This document shows positions 1 to 9,313 of a DNA stretch of 64,000 nt, one piece after another. This DNA is from Bradyrhizobium prioriisuperbiae (lineage in GTDB: Bacteria > Pseudomonadota > Alphaproteobacteria > Rhizobiales > Xanthobacteraceae): positions 930,001 to 994,000 of the forward strand of contig NZ_CP135921.1 of the NCBI RefSeq assembly GCF_032397745.1, written 5' to 3'. The notes under the pieces were generated by a model. That model made no database searches, was not told the DNA's origin, and saw nothing but the letters and a program-made list of their open reading frames with translations. The position numbers were made by a program, and so were the translations under genes. The stretch's first letter is position 1, and each line of letters starts with the position of its first letter.

Positions 1-527
1 AACGGCAGGTTCGGCAACATGGCCCGGACGCTCTCCATCACCAACGCAAACGGCCGATCGAAAGGTGCCCAGCTGCTCACCACGGCACGCCCGCCCGGCC
101 GCAACACGCGTCGCATCTCCTGCAATCCCTTCGCGCGATCCGGAAAGAACATCAGGCCGAACATGGAAAAGGCCCCGTCGTAGGTATCGTCCGCGAACGG
201 CAGGGCTTGACCATCCCCAAGCCGCGCATCGATGGCCGTCCCGGCTTCGACGGCGCGGCGGTTGAGATTGGCGATCATCGTTGGCGAGAAGTCGATCGCA
301 CTGACTGTGGCACCGGTCTTGGCCGCAAGCATGGCCAAGGTGCCGGGACCGGTGGCGACATCGATGACGCGCCCCCCTGCCGGCAGGGCGGCAATCCGTA
401 ACGCATCGGTCGCGAACAACTCGAATTGCGGCACCAGTTCAGCCGCATAGGCATCGGCCACCAAATCCCAGGGCTCCGGGCTCGCCAGAGGGCTAGTGGG
501 CGGGGTTTTCTCGACGGCGTCCTGCAT
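1..527 (-). CDS. Class I SAM-dependent methyltransferase (3' end cut by window)
   Basis: The minus-strand frame opens with ATG at 527 and runs off the left edge, so the C-terminus is missing. The visible protein has the class I methyltransferase pattern: a glycine-rich SAM loop (VIDVATGPGTLA), then an acidic strand end (AIDFSPTMI), an ARLGDGQALPF segment and a FSMFGLMFFPD segment, as in UbiE/Methyltransf_11 proteins, followed by MRRVLRPGGR. The substrate cannot be told from the sequence. It is divergent from the AraC-type gene at 712, with about 184 nt between the starts. Fold assignment is firm; any specific function would be a guess. Confidence 0.85.
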   Translation of the reverse strand, partial: MQDAVEKTPPTSPLASPEPWDLVADAYAAELVPQFELFATDALRIAALPAGGRVIDVATGPGTLAMLAAKTGATVSAIDFSPTMIANLNRRAVEAGTAIDARLGDGQALPFADDTYDGAFSMFGLMFFPDRAKGLQEMRRVLRPGGRAVVSSWAPFDRPFALVMESVRAMLPNLP

Positions 528-711
528 GGGTGACGGTCCTCTGGTCGAAATTGAAGCGGCGCCACTTGTGTAGGGACCTTGTGGCTTTTTCACATCTCCC
601 GAACAGGAGATCGAGGCGGAGGGCGCCAAAGAAGCATGACTGCAAATTGAACCGGGATGTGAGAGGCTCTAACCTCGCGACAAACGAGGCCTGCCGGACC
701 CATCGATCGAC

Positions 712-1776
712 ATGACCCTTGCCACCATCGACCTTGCCCTGCGAGTCGGCACCACGGCGCTGCTATTGCTGCTGGCGATGGTGCTGCTGCGCGACGTCGG
801 CCACACCACAGCGGGACGGCTGGCCGCCGCCTTCGCGCTGGGATCCGCAGCCTACGCGCTGAGTTCGGCAGCCGGTTTCGCTGAGCCTGTGACGTGGTCG
901 CGCGGACTGCTGATCGCGCTGTCGACCGGCAATGTGGTCGTATTCTGGCTGTTCGCACGGGCGTTGTTCGACGACGGCTTTGTCGTGCGCGGATGGCATG
1001 CCGCGGCCTGGGCGGCGATGGTCAGCCTGAGCATCCTGAACTGCGCCGTGCTGGCACCCGACCATGGCCCGGGCAACCGCATACTCGGTCCGGCCCTGAC
1101 CCTGGCCGCCCTCACATTCATCGTGCTCGCGGTCGGCCAGAGCGTCGCATCGTGGTCCGCCGACCTGGTGGAGGGCCGTCGCCGGCTGCGGGTGTTCATT
1201 GTGGCCGCCACCGCAATCTATGGCGGGATCAACACCGCTCTGCAGTTGCTTCCCGCCAGCGACCCGCCGTCGATGCTGTTCAGCACCATCAACGCCCTGG
1301 CTCTGGCCGGGATTGTCGCCGTCATCACGGTCTCGATGATGCGGGCCGCGGGTGACGACGTGTTCGTGACGCCCACCCCTGCCCGTCACGCCGGCCCTCC
1401 GCCGGACGAGCCCGCGCACGTCACCGATCGGAAACTCGCCGACGCGCTGGCGCGGCTGATGTCGGAGGAGCGGATCTATCGCCAGGAAGGCGTGACCATC
1501 GGACTGCTTGCCACGCGACTCAGTGTTCCCGAATACAAGGTACGGCGACTGATCAACCAGCAGCTCGGCTACCGCAACTTCAACGTATTTCTCAACAACT
1601 ACCGGATCGAAGAGGCCAAGGCGGCGCTGGCCGACCCGGCTCAGGCTGCCGTGCCGGTCACGACCATTGCGCTCGATGCCGGCTTCCAGTCGCTGGGACC
1701 GTTCAACCGCGCCTTCAAGACCGAGACCGGCGTGACGCCGACGGAATATCGTCGCGCTCGGACATCGGCAGCATAA
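712..1776 (+). CDS. Membrane-anchored AraC-family transcriptional regulator
   Basis: A 354-residue protein in two parts. The first 210 or so residues are strongly hydrophobic and hold several likely transmembrane helices (for example TTALLLLLAMVLL near residue 17). The last 110 residues are an AraC/XylS DNA-binding domain with two helix-turn-helix units; the second carries the signature IALDAGFQSLGPFNRAFK followed by TGVTPTEYRR. This layout fits a regulator that senses a signal at the membrane. It lies 144 nt upstream of, and in the same direction as, a serine hydrolase gene, which could be its target. The ligand is unknown. Confidence 0.88.
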   Translation: MTLATIDLALRVGTTALLLLLAMVLLRDVGHTTAGRLAAAFALGSAAYALSSAAGFAEPVTWSRGLLIALSTGNVVVFWLFARALFDDGFVVRGWHAAAWAAMVSLSILNCAVLAPDHGPGNRILGPALTLAALTFIVLAVGQSVASWSADLVEGRRRLRVFIVAATAIYGGINTALQLLPASDPPSMLFSTINALALAGIVAVITVSMMRAAGDDVFVTPTPARHAGPPPDEPAHVTDRKLADALARLMSEERIYRQEGVTIGLLATRLSVPEYKVRRLINQQLGYRNFNVFLNNYRIEEAKAALADPAQAAVPVTTIALDAGFQSLGPFNRAFKTETGVTPTEYRRARTSAA

Positions 1777-1920
1777 ACTTCTGATTTCCAGCTGAAATTT
1801 CGAATTCGGCCAGCCGTTTCCAGCTTTCGGTCAGGCCGATTCCAGAATCGGCGAGCGGCCGCTGCACGCACCGGGCTTGTATCCCTCCACGCGCTCAGGC
1901 GCAGCAACGGGAACGAGCCG

Positions 1921-3336
1921 ATGAAAAAAGCCAACATGTTGATCCTGGCAACAGTCAGCGCGACAGCACTGGGCGTCGCCACTCTGACCGCGGCCTGGCC
2001 GAGCGGGCCGGCGCGCATCGCCACCGGCTTCATCGCCCATGTGCTGTGCTCGGAGGCCTTCGTCGCGGGGCGCGACCCCGGCCAGGTTCTGTCCGAGACG
2101 ATCGACGTCATGCCTGGTGTCGGATTGATCAGCTGGGGCATCCGGGTCGAGATCGATCGCTCCCGCAGGCAGGTGACCACGACCCTGTTCGGCAACGCGC
2201 CAGGCCGCGCCGCCTACCGCGACGGCCTGGGATGCATCATGGTACATGACGCGCAGCCGGTCGATGCAGCGCGGCCACCAGCAGAGGCCGCAACGCCACC
2301 GCTGCTGCCGGAGATCGCCGGCCCCGTGGAAGTCGACACGACCGATTCGCGCCTCAAACTCGCGCTGGAGCACGCTTTCACCGAGCCCGGCACACCGCAG
2401 TTCCAGCACACCAAGGCGGTGGTCGTGGTCCAGAACGGCAAGCTCATCGCCGAGCGTTACGCGTCGGGCTATGGCGTCGACACGCCGATCCACGGCTGGT
2501 CGGCGACCAAATCGGTGATCAACGCCTTGATCGGAATCCTGGTGCGCCGGGGCAAACTCGCGGTCGATCAGCCCGCACCCGTGGCGCTGTGGCAAAACCC
2601 CGGCGACCCGCGGCACGCCATCACCATCGATCACCTGTTGCGCCACACCAGCGGACTGGCCATGGGCAGTTCGCTCAAAGCGTCACTGAGGAGCGTGTTC
2701 GCCCCGGTCAACCGGATGAAATTCATCATCCGCGATATGGCGGAATTCGCCGAGGCCGCGCCCCTGGAGACCACACCCGGCGAGGCCTGGAATTATCACG
2801 ACGGCAACACCGTCATCCTGTCGCGCATCATTCGCGATGCCGTGGGCGGCCATGCCGCGGACGTGGTGCGCTTTGCGCGACAGGAACTGTTCGACCCGCT
2901 GGGCATGCGCAACGTGACGCTGGAATTCGATGCCACCGGCACGCCGGAGGGGTCGAGCCAGATGTTCGCAACCGCCCGGGACTGGGCGCGCTTCGGTATG
3001 CTCTATCTCGACGACGGCGTCATCGGCGACAGGCGCGTGCTGCCCCAGGGATGGACGCGCTACAGCGCTGCGCCCACACCGGACGCCTGGGTCGGCTACG
3101 GCGCCGGCTTCTGGACCAATCTCGGCGATAGTTATGGCGCCGGTGTGCGGACCGGCCTCGGCATGCCGCGCGACGCATTCATCGCCAAGGGCTCGTTCGG
3201 GAAATGGGTCATCATCATCCCGTCGGAGCGGATGGTGATCGTGCGCCTCGCCGTCGCCCGCGACAAAGACGACGTCGAGGGCGTCTCGCGTCTGGTCCGC
3301 GATGTTATCGCCGCGACCAGGAACTCCGGCAGCTGA
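1921..3336 (+). CDS. Beta-lactamase-fold serine hydrolase (class C / esterase type)
   Basis: A 471-residue protein starting at an ATG behind a GGAACGAG-like ribosome site. The N-terminus (MKKANMLILATVSATALG) looks like a signal peptide or membrane anchor. The serine-hydrolase motif SxxK appears as SATK (Ser194, Lys197) and the second motif as WNYHDGN (Tyr292); later there is the HTSGL segment usual in EstB/6-aminohexanoate-dimer-hydrolase relatives. The family includes beta-lactamases, D-amino-peptidases and esterases, and the substrate is not predictable here. About 110 residues precede the catalytic domain, more than in a minimal enzyme. It converges on serA, with a terminator hairpin between them. 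Confidence 0.85.
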   Translation: MKKANMLILATVSATALGVATLTAAWPSGPARIATGFIAHVLCSEAFVAGRDPGQVLSETIDVMPGVGLISWGIRVEIDRSRRQVTTTLFGNAPGRAAYRDGLGCIMVHDAQPVDAARPPAEAATPPLLPEIAGPVEVDTTDSRLKLALEHAFTEPGTPQFQHTKAVVVVQNGKLIAERYASGYGVDTPIHGWSATKSVINALIGILVRRGKLAVDQPAPVALWQNPGDPRHAITIDHLLRHTSGLAMGSSLKASLRSVFAPVNRMKFIIRDMAEFAEAAPLETTPGEAWNYHDGNTVILSRIIRDAVGGHAADVVRFARQELFDPLGMRNVTLEFDATGTPEGSSQMFATARDWARFGMLYLDDGVIGDRRVLPQGWTRYSAAPTPDAWVGYGAGFWTNLGDSYGAGVRTGLGMPRDAFIAKGSFGKWVIIIPSERMVIVRLAVARDKDDVEGVSRLVRDVIAATRNSGS

Positions 3337-3339
3337 CCC

Positions 3340-3372
3340 AAAAAAGCCGCCGCGCTGACGGCGCGACGGCTT
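3340..3372 (-). terminator. Rho-independent terminator of serA
   Basis: An imperfect GC stem (GCCG and CGCGC pairing with GCGCG and CGGC, loop TGACG) is followed on the minus strand by six T residues. It sits 31 nt after the serA stop and between two convergent genes. Confidence 0.85.
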
Positions 3373-3402
3373 CAAAATTTTACAATCGTTTAGCCGTAAG
3401 GC

Positions 3403-4989
3403 TCAGAACGTCAGCGCCTTGGCCTGCTTCACATGCGGCAGCGCCAGCGTCTTGGCCAGCGCGTCCGCCGGCACCTCGCCGTCGACCTCGACCAGAGCAA
3501 TGGCGTCGCCGCCCGGCTTGTTGCGGCCGAGATGGAAGGTCGCGATATTGACTTTGGCGTCGCCCAGCAGCGATGCGAACTGACCAATAAAGCCTGGTTT
3601 GTCCTCGTTGGTGACATAGATCATCGACCTGCCGAATTCGGCGTCGACGCGGATACCCTTGATGTCGACCAGACGCGGCTTGCCGTCATGATAGACGGTA
3701 CCGGAGACCGAACGCTCCTGCTTCTCCGTCGTCACCGTCACGGTGATGAGGCTCTCGTAATCGCTCTGCGCCGCGCGTGTCACCTCGTCGACCACCATGC
3801 CACGCTCCTTGGCGACCACCGGTGCGGAGACGACATTGACGTCACCGAGCATCGGCCGCAGCAGCCCCGACAGCGCCGCCGAGGTCAGCGCCTTGATCTT
3901 CATCTCGGCGACCTGGCCCTCATAGGTGATCTGTACCTTGGTGATGCCACTGTCGGTGAGCTGGCCCGCGAACGATCCCAGCTTCTCGGCCAGATCGATG
4001 AACGGCTTCAGCTTCGGCGCTTCCTCCGCCGTGATCGACGGGAAATTCACCGCGTTGGAAATCGCACCGGTGAGCAGATAGTCCGACATCTGTTCGGCAA
4101 CCTGCAGCGCCACGTTTTCCTGCGCTTCGGTGGTGGAAGCACCAAGGTGCGGCGTGCAGATCACGTTGGGATGGCCGAACAGCACGTTCTTGGTGGCCGG
4201 CTCCTCGACAAACACGTCGAAGGCGGCGCCGGCGACATACTTGGAATTCAGCGCGTCGACCAGTGCCTGCTCGTCGACCAGGCCACCACGGGCGCAGTTG
4301 ATGATGCGCACGCCCTTCTTCATCTTGGCGATGGCGGCGGCGTCGATGATGTTCCTGGTCTTGTCGGTCAGCGGCGTGTGCAGGGTGATGAAATCGGCGC
4401 GCTTGAACAGGTCGTCGAGCTCGACCTTTTCGACGCCGATGTCCTTGGCGCGCTCCGGCGACAGGAACGGGTCGAACGCAATCACCTTCATCTTCAGGCC
4501 CTGGGCACGGTCGGCAACGATCGAGCCGATGTTGCCGGCACCGACAACGCCGAGCGTCTTGCCGGTGATTTCCACGCCCATGAAGCGGTTCTTCTCCCAC
4601 TTGCCGGCCTGGGTGGAGGCGTCGGCCTGCGGGATCTCACGCGCCAGCGAGAGCATCAGCGTGATGGCGTGCTCAGCGGTGGTGATCGAGTTGCCGAACG
4701 GGGTGTTCATGACGATGATGCCCTTGGCGGTGGCCGCCGGGATCTCGACATTGTCGACGCCGATGCCGGCACGGCCGATCACCTTCAGCTTCGCCGCCTT
4801 CTCCAGGATCTTCGCAGTCGCCTTGGTCGCCGAACGGATGGCGAGACCGTCATAATTGCCGATGATTTCGGCGAGCTTGTCCTTGTCCTTGCCGAGGTTG
4901 GGCTGGAAGTCGACCTCGATACCGCGGTCTTTGAAGATCTGGACAGCCGCGGGAGACAGCGCGTCGGAGATGAGAACCTTGGGTGCCAT
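3403..4989 (-). CDS. serA: D-3-phosphoglycerate dehydrogenase
   Basis: This enzyme oxidises 3-phosphoglycerate to 3-phosphohydroxypyruvate with NAD, the first step of serine synthesis. The 528-residue length fits the long SerA type: catalytic and nucleotide-binding domains, an intervening domain and a C-terminal ACT domain (from about residue 455, IYVTNEDKPGFIGQF). The NAD loop reads GVVGAGNIGS, and the catalytic Arg, Glu and His fall in INCARGGLVDE, VEEPA and CTPHLGAST. It lies 115 nt downstream of serC in the same direction. An AAGGAA ribosome site precedes the ATG, with a small hairpin (arms 5005-5010 and 5016-5021) just upstream. ACT domains in this family usually bind serine for feedback control. 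Confidence 0.97.
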   Translation of the reverse strand: MAPKVLISDALSPAAVQIFKDRGIEVDFQPNLGKDKDKLAEIIGNYDGLAIRSATKATAKILEKAAKLKVIGRAGIGVDNVEIPAATAKGIIVMNTPFGNSITTAEHAITLMLSLAREIPQADASTQAGKWEKNRFMGVEITGKTLGVVGAGNIGSIVADRAQGLKMKVIAFDPFLSPERAKDIGVEKVELDDLFKRADFITLHTPLTDKTRNIIDAAAIAKMKKGVRIINCARGGLVDEQALVDALNSKYVAGAAFDVFVEEPATKNVLFGHPNVICTPHLGASTTEAQENVALQVAEQMSDYLLTGAISNAVNFPSITAEEAPKLKPFIDLAEKLGSFAGQLTDSGITKVQITYEGQVAEMKIKALTSAALSGLLRPMLGDVNVVSAPVVAKERGMVVDEVTRAAQSDYESLITVTVTTEKQERSVSGTVYHDGKPRLVDIKGIRVDAEFGRSMIYVTNEDKPGFIGQFASLLGDAKVNIATFHLGRNKPGGDAIALVEVDGEVPADALAKTLALPHVKQAKALTF

Positions 4990-5074
4990 TGGAATGTTCC
5001 TTCACCTCCCATGACGGGAGGAATCGGCCGTCGCGGCCGGGGTCATGCGAATGATTGAGACTGCAAAAGGACGA

Positions 5075-5098
5075 AAGCCCTCCCATTGGGGAGGGCTT
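5075..5098 (-). terminator. Terminator-like hairpin between serC and serA
   Basis: A perfect 10-bp stem (AAGCCCTCCC / GGGAGGGCTT) with a 4-nt loop lies 6 nt after the serC stop. The tail on the minus strand is only moderately T-rich (TTTCGTCCTTTT). It may terminate part of the serC transcripts before serA or protect the 3' end. Confidence 0.6.
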
Positions 5099-5104
5099 CG
5101 AACA

Positions 5105-6277
<1,173 letters not shown>

Positions 6278-6335
6278 AGTCTATCCTTCCAGATAGCTGC
6301 CTCTCGGTGGGGAGAGGTATCCCGCCGGCGGATTT
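6278..6335 (-). ncRNA. serC-type 5' leader RNA (putative cis-regulatory element)
   Basis: Immediately upstream of serC the minus strand forms two hairpins. The first is CCTCTC/GAGAGG (plus-strand arms 6300-6305 and 6312-6317). The second is CTATC/GATAG (arms 6281-6285 and 6292-6296), whose loop holds the GGAAG ribosome site, so pairing could limit translation. A C/G-rich palindromic stretch (around 6321-6331) precedes them. A conserved structured leader before serC-serA is known in alphaproteobacteria (the Rfam serC element), and the layout matches my memory of it. The ligand or signal is not established. Confidence 0.72.
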
Positions 6336-6412
6336 AGGGAAAATGCGGGCTATCGTCAAGGAACTTCGGCCGCGGCTGATCACAACCGTGGCATGCAAGG
6401 CAGGCGGAGCGT

Positions 6413-6997
6413 TCAGCCGCCGATACCAAGCGCCTGTTCGGCCTCGCCGATCCAGCGGCGCAGCGCCGGATGACCTTCGAGATCAAAGCCACCTTCGTGG
6501 GCGATGCGGGTATAAGCGAGCAGCGCCACGTCCGCCAACGAAACCGCGTCTCCGACCAGGAATCGGGTCTTGAGCAGTTGCTGCTCCATCCGCGCCGGCG
6601 CCGCATAACCGCGCTTGACCTTCTCCGGATCGAGTTCGGCGACCGCCTTGCCGAGATAGACCATGTGGAAGCGGCAGACCGAAACATACGGTTCGTGGCT
6701 GTACTGCTCCCAGAACAGCTACTCATCCATCTTTGCCGCCAGAAAAGCATCGGTGGGAATCAGCGCGCTGCCACGGGCGAGATAACGGATGATGGCGTTG
6801 GATTGCGCAAGCGTGCGGCCGTCATCGAACTCGACCAACGGCACCTGCCCAGCGGCATTCATGGCGAGGAACGCCGGCGTGCGGCTTTCGCTTTTCATGA
6901 TGTCGATATCGATCCAGGTGTAGGGCAACGCGAGATGATCGCACACCCATTTTACCTTCAGGCAGTTGCCCGAGCCGGTATCGCCATGGATTTTCAT
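6413..6997 (-). pseudogene. Glutathione S-transferase broken by an in-frame amber codon
   Basis: Read from ATG at 6997, the frame gives a normal GST N-terminal thioredoxin-like domain (about 92 residues, including AGQVPLVEF and the SNAI glutathione-site motif) and stops at TAG (6721-6719). The same frame then continues without further stops as LFWEQYSHEPYVSVCRFHMV to a natural end at 6413, with a full GST C-terminal domain. GSTs commonly have Trp at the position of the stop (the GST at 24741 has QWMFFEQ there), so one TGG to TAG change explains it. The whole frame would give about 195 residues, a usual GST length. It could also be a sequencing error or stop readthrough. Confidence 0.85.
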
Positions 6998-7109
6998 GGG
7001 TCCGCCCTGCGTTTGTCCGCCAAGCGAAACAGAGCAAGCGCAGCGAGTCAATTCGGGAGCGACTGGCGGCGATGTCGCAGCCAGCCGACTTGATCCATCT
7101 TCGAAATGA

Positions 7110-7988
7110 TCAGAACTTGTAACCGACGCCGGCGCGCACGGTGTTCATTCGAAGGTCGATGTTATTCACCGTCTGGAACTTGATGTATTCGTATTCGCCA
7201 CGCGCAAACACGTTACCGAACAGCATCGCTTCCAGACCCACGCCGAGCGTATATCCGTATATAAAGACGCCGTTTCCGGACTGCGCTTGCGAATAGACTG
7301 ATGTAATCGTTGGCCCAGCCTGAACCGGTGGCGTCGCCGTCGTGTAGAACGTGTCGGTTTCGGTGACAGTCGCGGCGCGATAAATATTAGCTCGACCAAC
7401 CGCCAGACCGCCGAAGACATAGGGCATGAAATTATCGACCGCCCAGCCTGCGCGTCCGCGCAAGGTGAGCACATCGGTTATCTTGGCCGAGGCGTTTCCA
7501 CTCAGTTGAACGCCGCATTGGCCGGTCGTCCCTGTTGGCGGTACGATGCACTTGCTGTCGTCGACGGAGACCGCTGGCAATGAGTTGTTGACCGACGACC
7601 CAGCCAGGCCCGAAAGCCGGCTATAGTTGGCTTCGATACCGACAACGACATCGTCCCACTGCGAATTCCAACCGACGAATCCGCCAAAAGTTGTGCTTGT
7701 CGGACTACTTTTACCGAGCAGTGTCCATTTTGAAACGACATCGCCAATAGCGACGTTCTGAAGTGCATAGGCGGTAAGCGATTGCGTGGCCTTGCTGAAA
7801 TCCATGGCCCCGCTGCTATAGCCGAACTGGCCACCGATGTAGGCGCCCTGCCAGTTCACGCTCGACCTGCTCAAGCCATCGCTGAAGCCACCGCGCAGAA
7901 TCGGGAGATCGGAGAGATCCGGAAGATCGGCGGCCTGTGCGCCTTGCGCCATCACGGCCATTACCGCTGCCAATACCAACCGACGCAT
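7110..7988 (-). CDS. Outer-membrane beta-barrel protein (Omp25/Omp31-like)
   Basis: A 292-residue protein with a clear signal peptide ending QGAQAADLPD. The mature part is rich in alternating aromatic and small residues (WQGAYIGGQFGYSSG, VWNS-type strands, GEYEYIKF) and ends in GVGYKF, the C-terminal aromatic pattern of outer-membrane barrels. The family is abundant in Rhizobiales and has structural or immune-related roles; there is no evidence for a specific substrate. It lies 187 nt downstream of another barrel gene in the same direction, but a terminator separates the two. Confidence 0.87.
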   Translation of the reverse strand: MRRLVLAAVMAVMAQGAQAADLPDLSDLPILRGGFSDGLSRSSVNWQGAYIGGQFGYSSGAMDFSKATQSLTAYALQNVAIGDVVSKWTLLGKSSPTSTTFGGFVGWNSQWDDVVVGIEANYSRLSGLAGSSVNNSLPAVSVDDSKCIVPPTGTTGQCGVQLSGNASAKITDVLTLRGRAGWAVDNFMPYVFGGLAVGRANIYRAATVTETDTFYTTATPPVQAGPTITSVYSQAQSGNGVFIYGYTLGVGLEAMLFGNVFARGEYEYIKFQTVNNIDLRMNTVRAGVGYKF

Positions 7989-8116
7989 GACGACACTCCA
8001 CTCACAACCAAACGATGCGCGAAGTATTGCGCGTTAACCTTAATCAATGGTTGCCGTCATGTGATTGCGGTTGAATTGGCGACGCAATGCGCGCGCCGAA
8101 TTGCAATCGTAGACAT

Positions 8117-8148
8117 AAAAAAACGGCGCGGAGAGCATCCGCGCCGTT
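8117..8148 (-). terminator. Rho-independent terminator of the 8176-9018 barrel gene
   Basis: An 11-bp stem (AACGGCGCGGA / TCCGCGCCGTT) with a 5-nt loop is followed on the minus strand by seven T residues. It lies 28 nt after the stop codon, so the two barrel genes are transcribed separately. Confidence 0.93.
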
Positions 8149-8175
8149 GAGGTTGCAGTGGAGACAAGAAAGCGA

Positions 8176-9018
8176 TCAGCCCTTGGTGATCAGCGGCCGC
8201 GGCGCGTAGACCGGAGTCGGGTCGAGCGACCAGCGCACGCCGAGACGCACGTCCTGCGAGGTGATGTGCTTGAAGGTCATCGGGTTGACGACGTTGTTGG
8301 TGCCGTCGAAGGCCTTGATGTCGCCGGTGATGCCGTCGCCCAGATCGACATAGCGATAAGCCAGTTCCATCGTCAGGCCTGGCGTGACCTTGTAGGCGAG
8401 GCCGGCGTGGACGGCCCAAGCGAAGTTCCATTTCGAGGCGCTGTCGGCGAAGGCCGAGCTGGGGAGAGCTCCGGCCCCGAAACTCGCGAGCCCTTGGTCA
8501 GTGAAGTTGGAGATGGTGACGCGCGAGGTACCGACACCGGCGCCGATGAACGGTGTGACACACCACCAGGTGCCGAGATCAACATAGGCATTGGCCAGGA
8601 ACAGCCACTCGGACTTGCTGGCCGAATAGTTGTCAACGCCGGCGCCGATCGGGCCACCACCGACCGGGAAAGTGTTGAGATCGCGTCCATGGAAGTTCGC
8701 GCTCGCCCGATATTCACCGGTCGCGTCTACGCGAAACCAGTTGTTGATCTGGTAGCCCACACCGAGGCCGTAAATGCCTGCGCTGTCGAAGCCCAGCGTC
8801 TGGTTCTGCGTGATCAGGTTGGCGTCGAGCGCGTTGTTCAAACGCTTCACGCTCTGATTGCTGATGCCGATATCGCCGCGCAGATACCAGCCGCCGAAGT
8901 CGGCGGGCGGCGGCGGCGCGTAGGCTGGCGGCGGCGCGATCGGAAGATCGGCAGCCAGCGCCGCGGTCGACAATAACGATGCCGCGGTGGCGGCAAGCAG
9001 ATACTTCAGATTACGCAT
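8176..9018 (-). CDS. Outer-membrane beta-barrel protein
   Basis: A 280-residue protein. I take the ATG at 9018 because it directly precedes a standard signal peptide (MRNLKYLLAATAASLLSTAALA); the frame stays open a further 31 codons upstream without a signal-like start. The mature N-terminus has a Pro-rich linker (APPPAYAPPPPADFGGWYLRG), then beta strands such as WYLRGDIGISNQ, GLGVGYQINNWFRVD and MELAYRYVDLG, typical of rhizobial OmpW/Omp25-like porins. It ends in PLITKG rather than in an aromatic residue. Substrate unknown. Confidence 0.86.
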   Translation of the reverse strand: MRNLKYLLAATAASLLSTAALAADLPIAPPPAYAPPPPADFGGWYLRGDIGISNQSVKRLNNALDANLITQNQTLGFDSAGIYGLGVGYQINNWFRVDATGEYRASANFHGRDLNTFPVGGGPIGAGVDNYSASKSEWLFLANAYVDLGTWWCVTPFIGAGVGTSRVTISNFTDQGLASFGAGALPSSAFADSASKWNFAWAVHAGLAYKVTPGLTMELAYRYVDLGDGITGDIKAFDGTNNVVNPMTFKHITSQDVRLGVRWSLDPTPVYAPRPLITKG

Positions 9019-9313
9019 TGGTCGGTCCCTTTCGTCCGGTGAGGCAGACGACGCAAAAGGCCTCACGAAAAACTCACAACCGGACGATGGCACCAAATGT
9101 TTAAGCGGCACTTAACCCTAATTATTAAGGTTGATTTTTGGTGATAAAGGTGTGGCCGCGGTATCATCATATCGGAACGATTGCTGTGTTCGACGCAAGT
9201 CTTAACAGTGTGTTGATTAAAACAGCCTCGACCGCCCCCTTGTGTGAGCGGTGCCAGCCTCGAATCATTGCAGCAAATGGAACGGCGGCAAGCCCTCGCG
9301 ATATCGCGGAACT

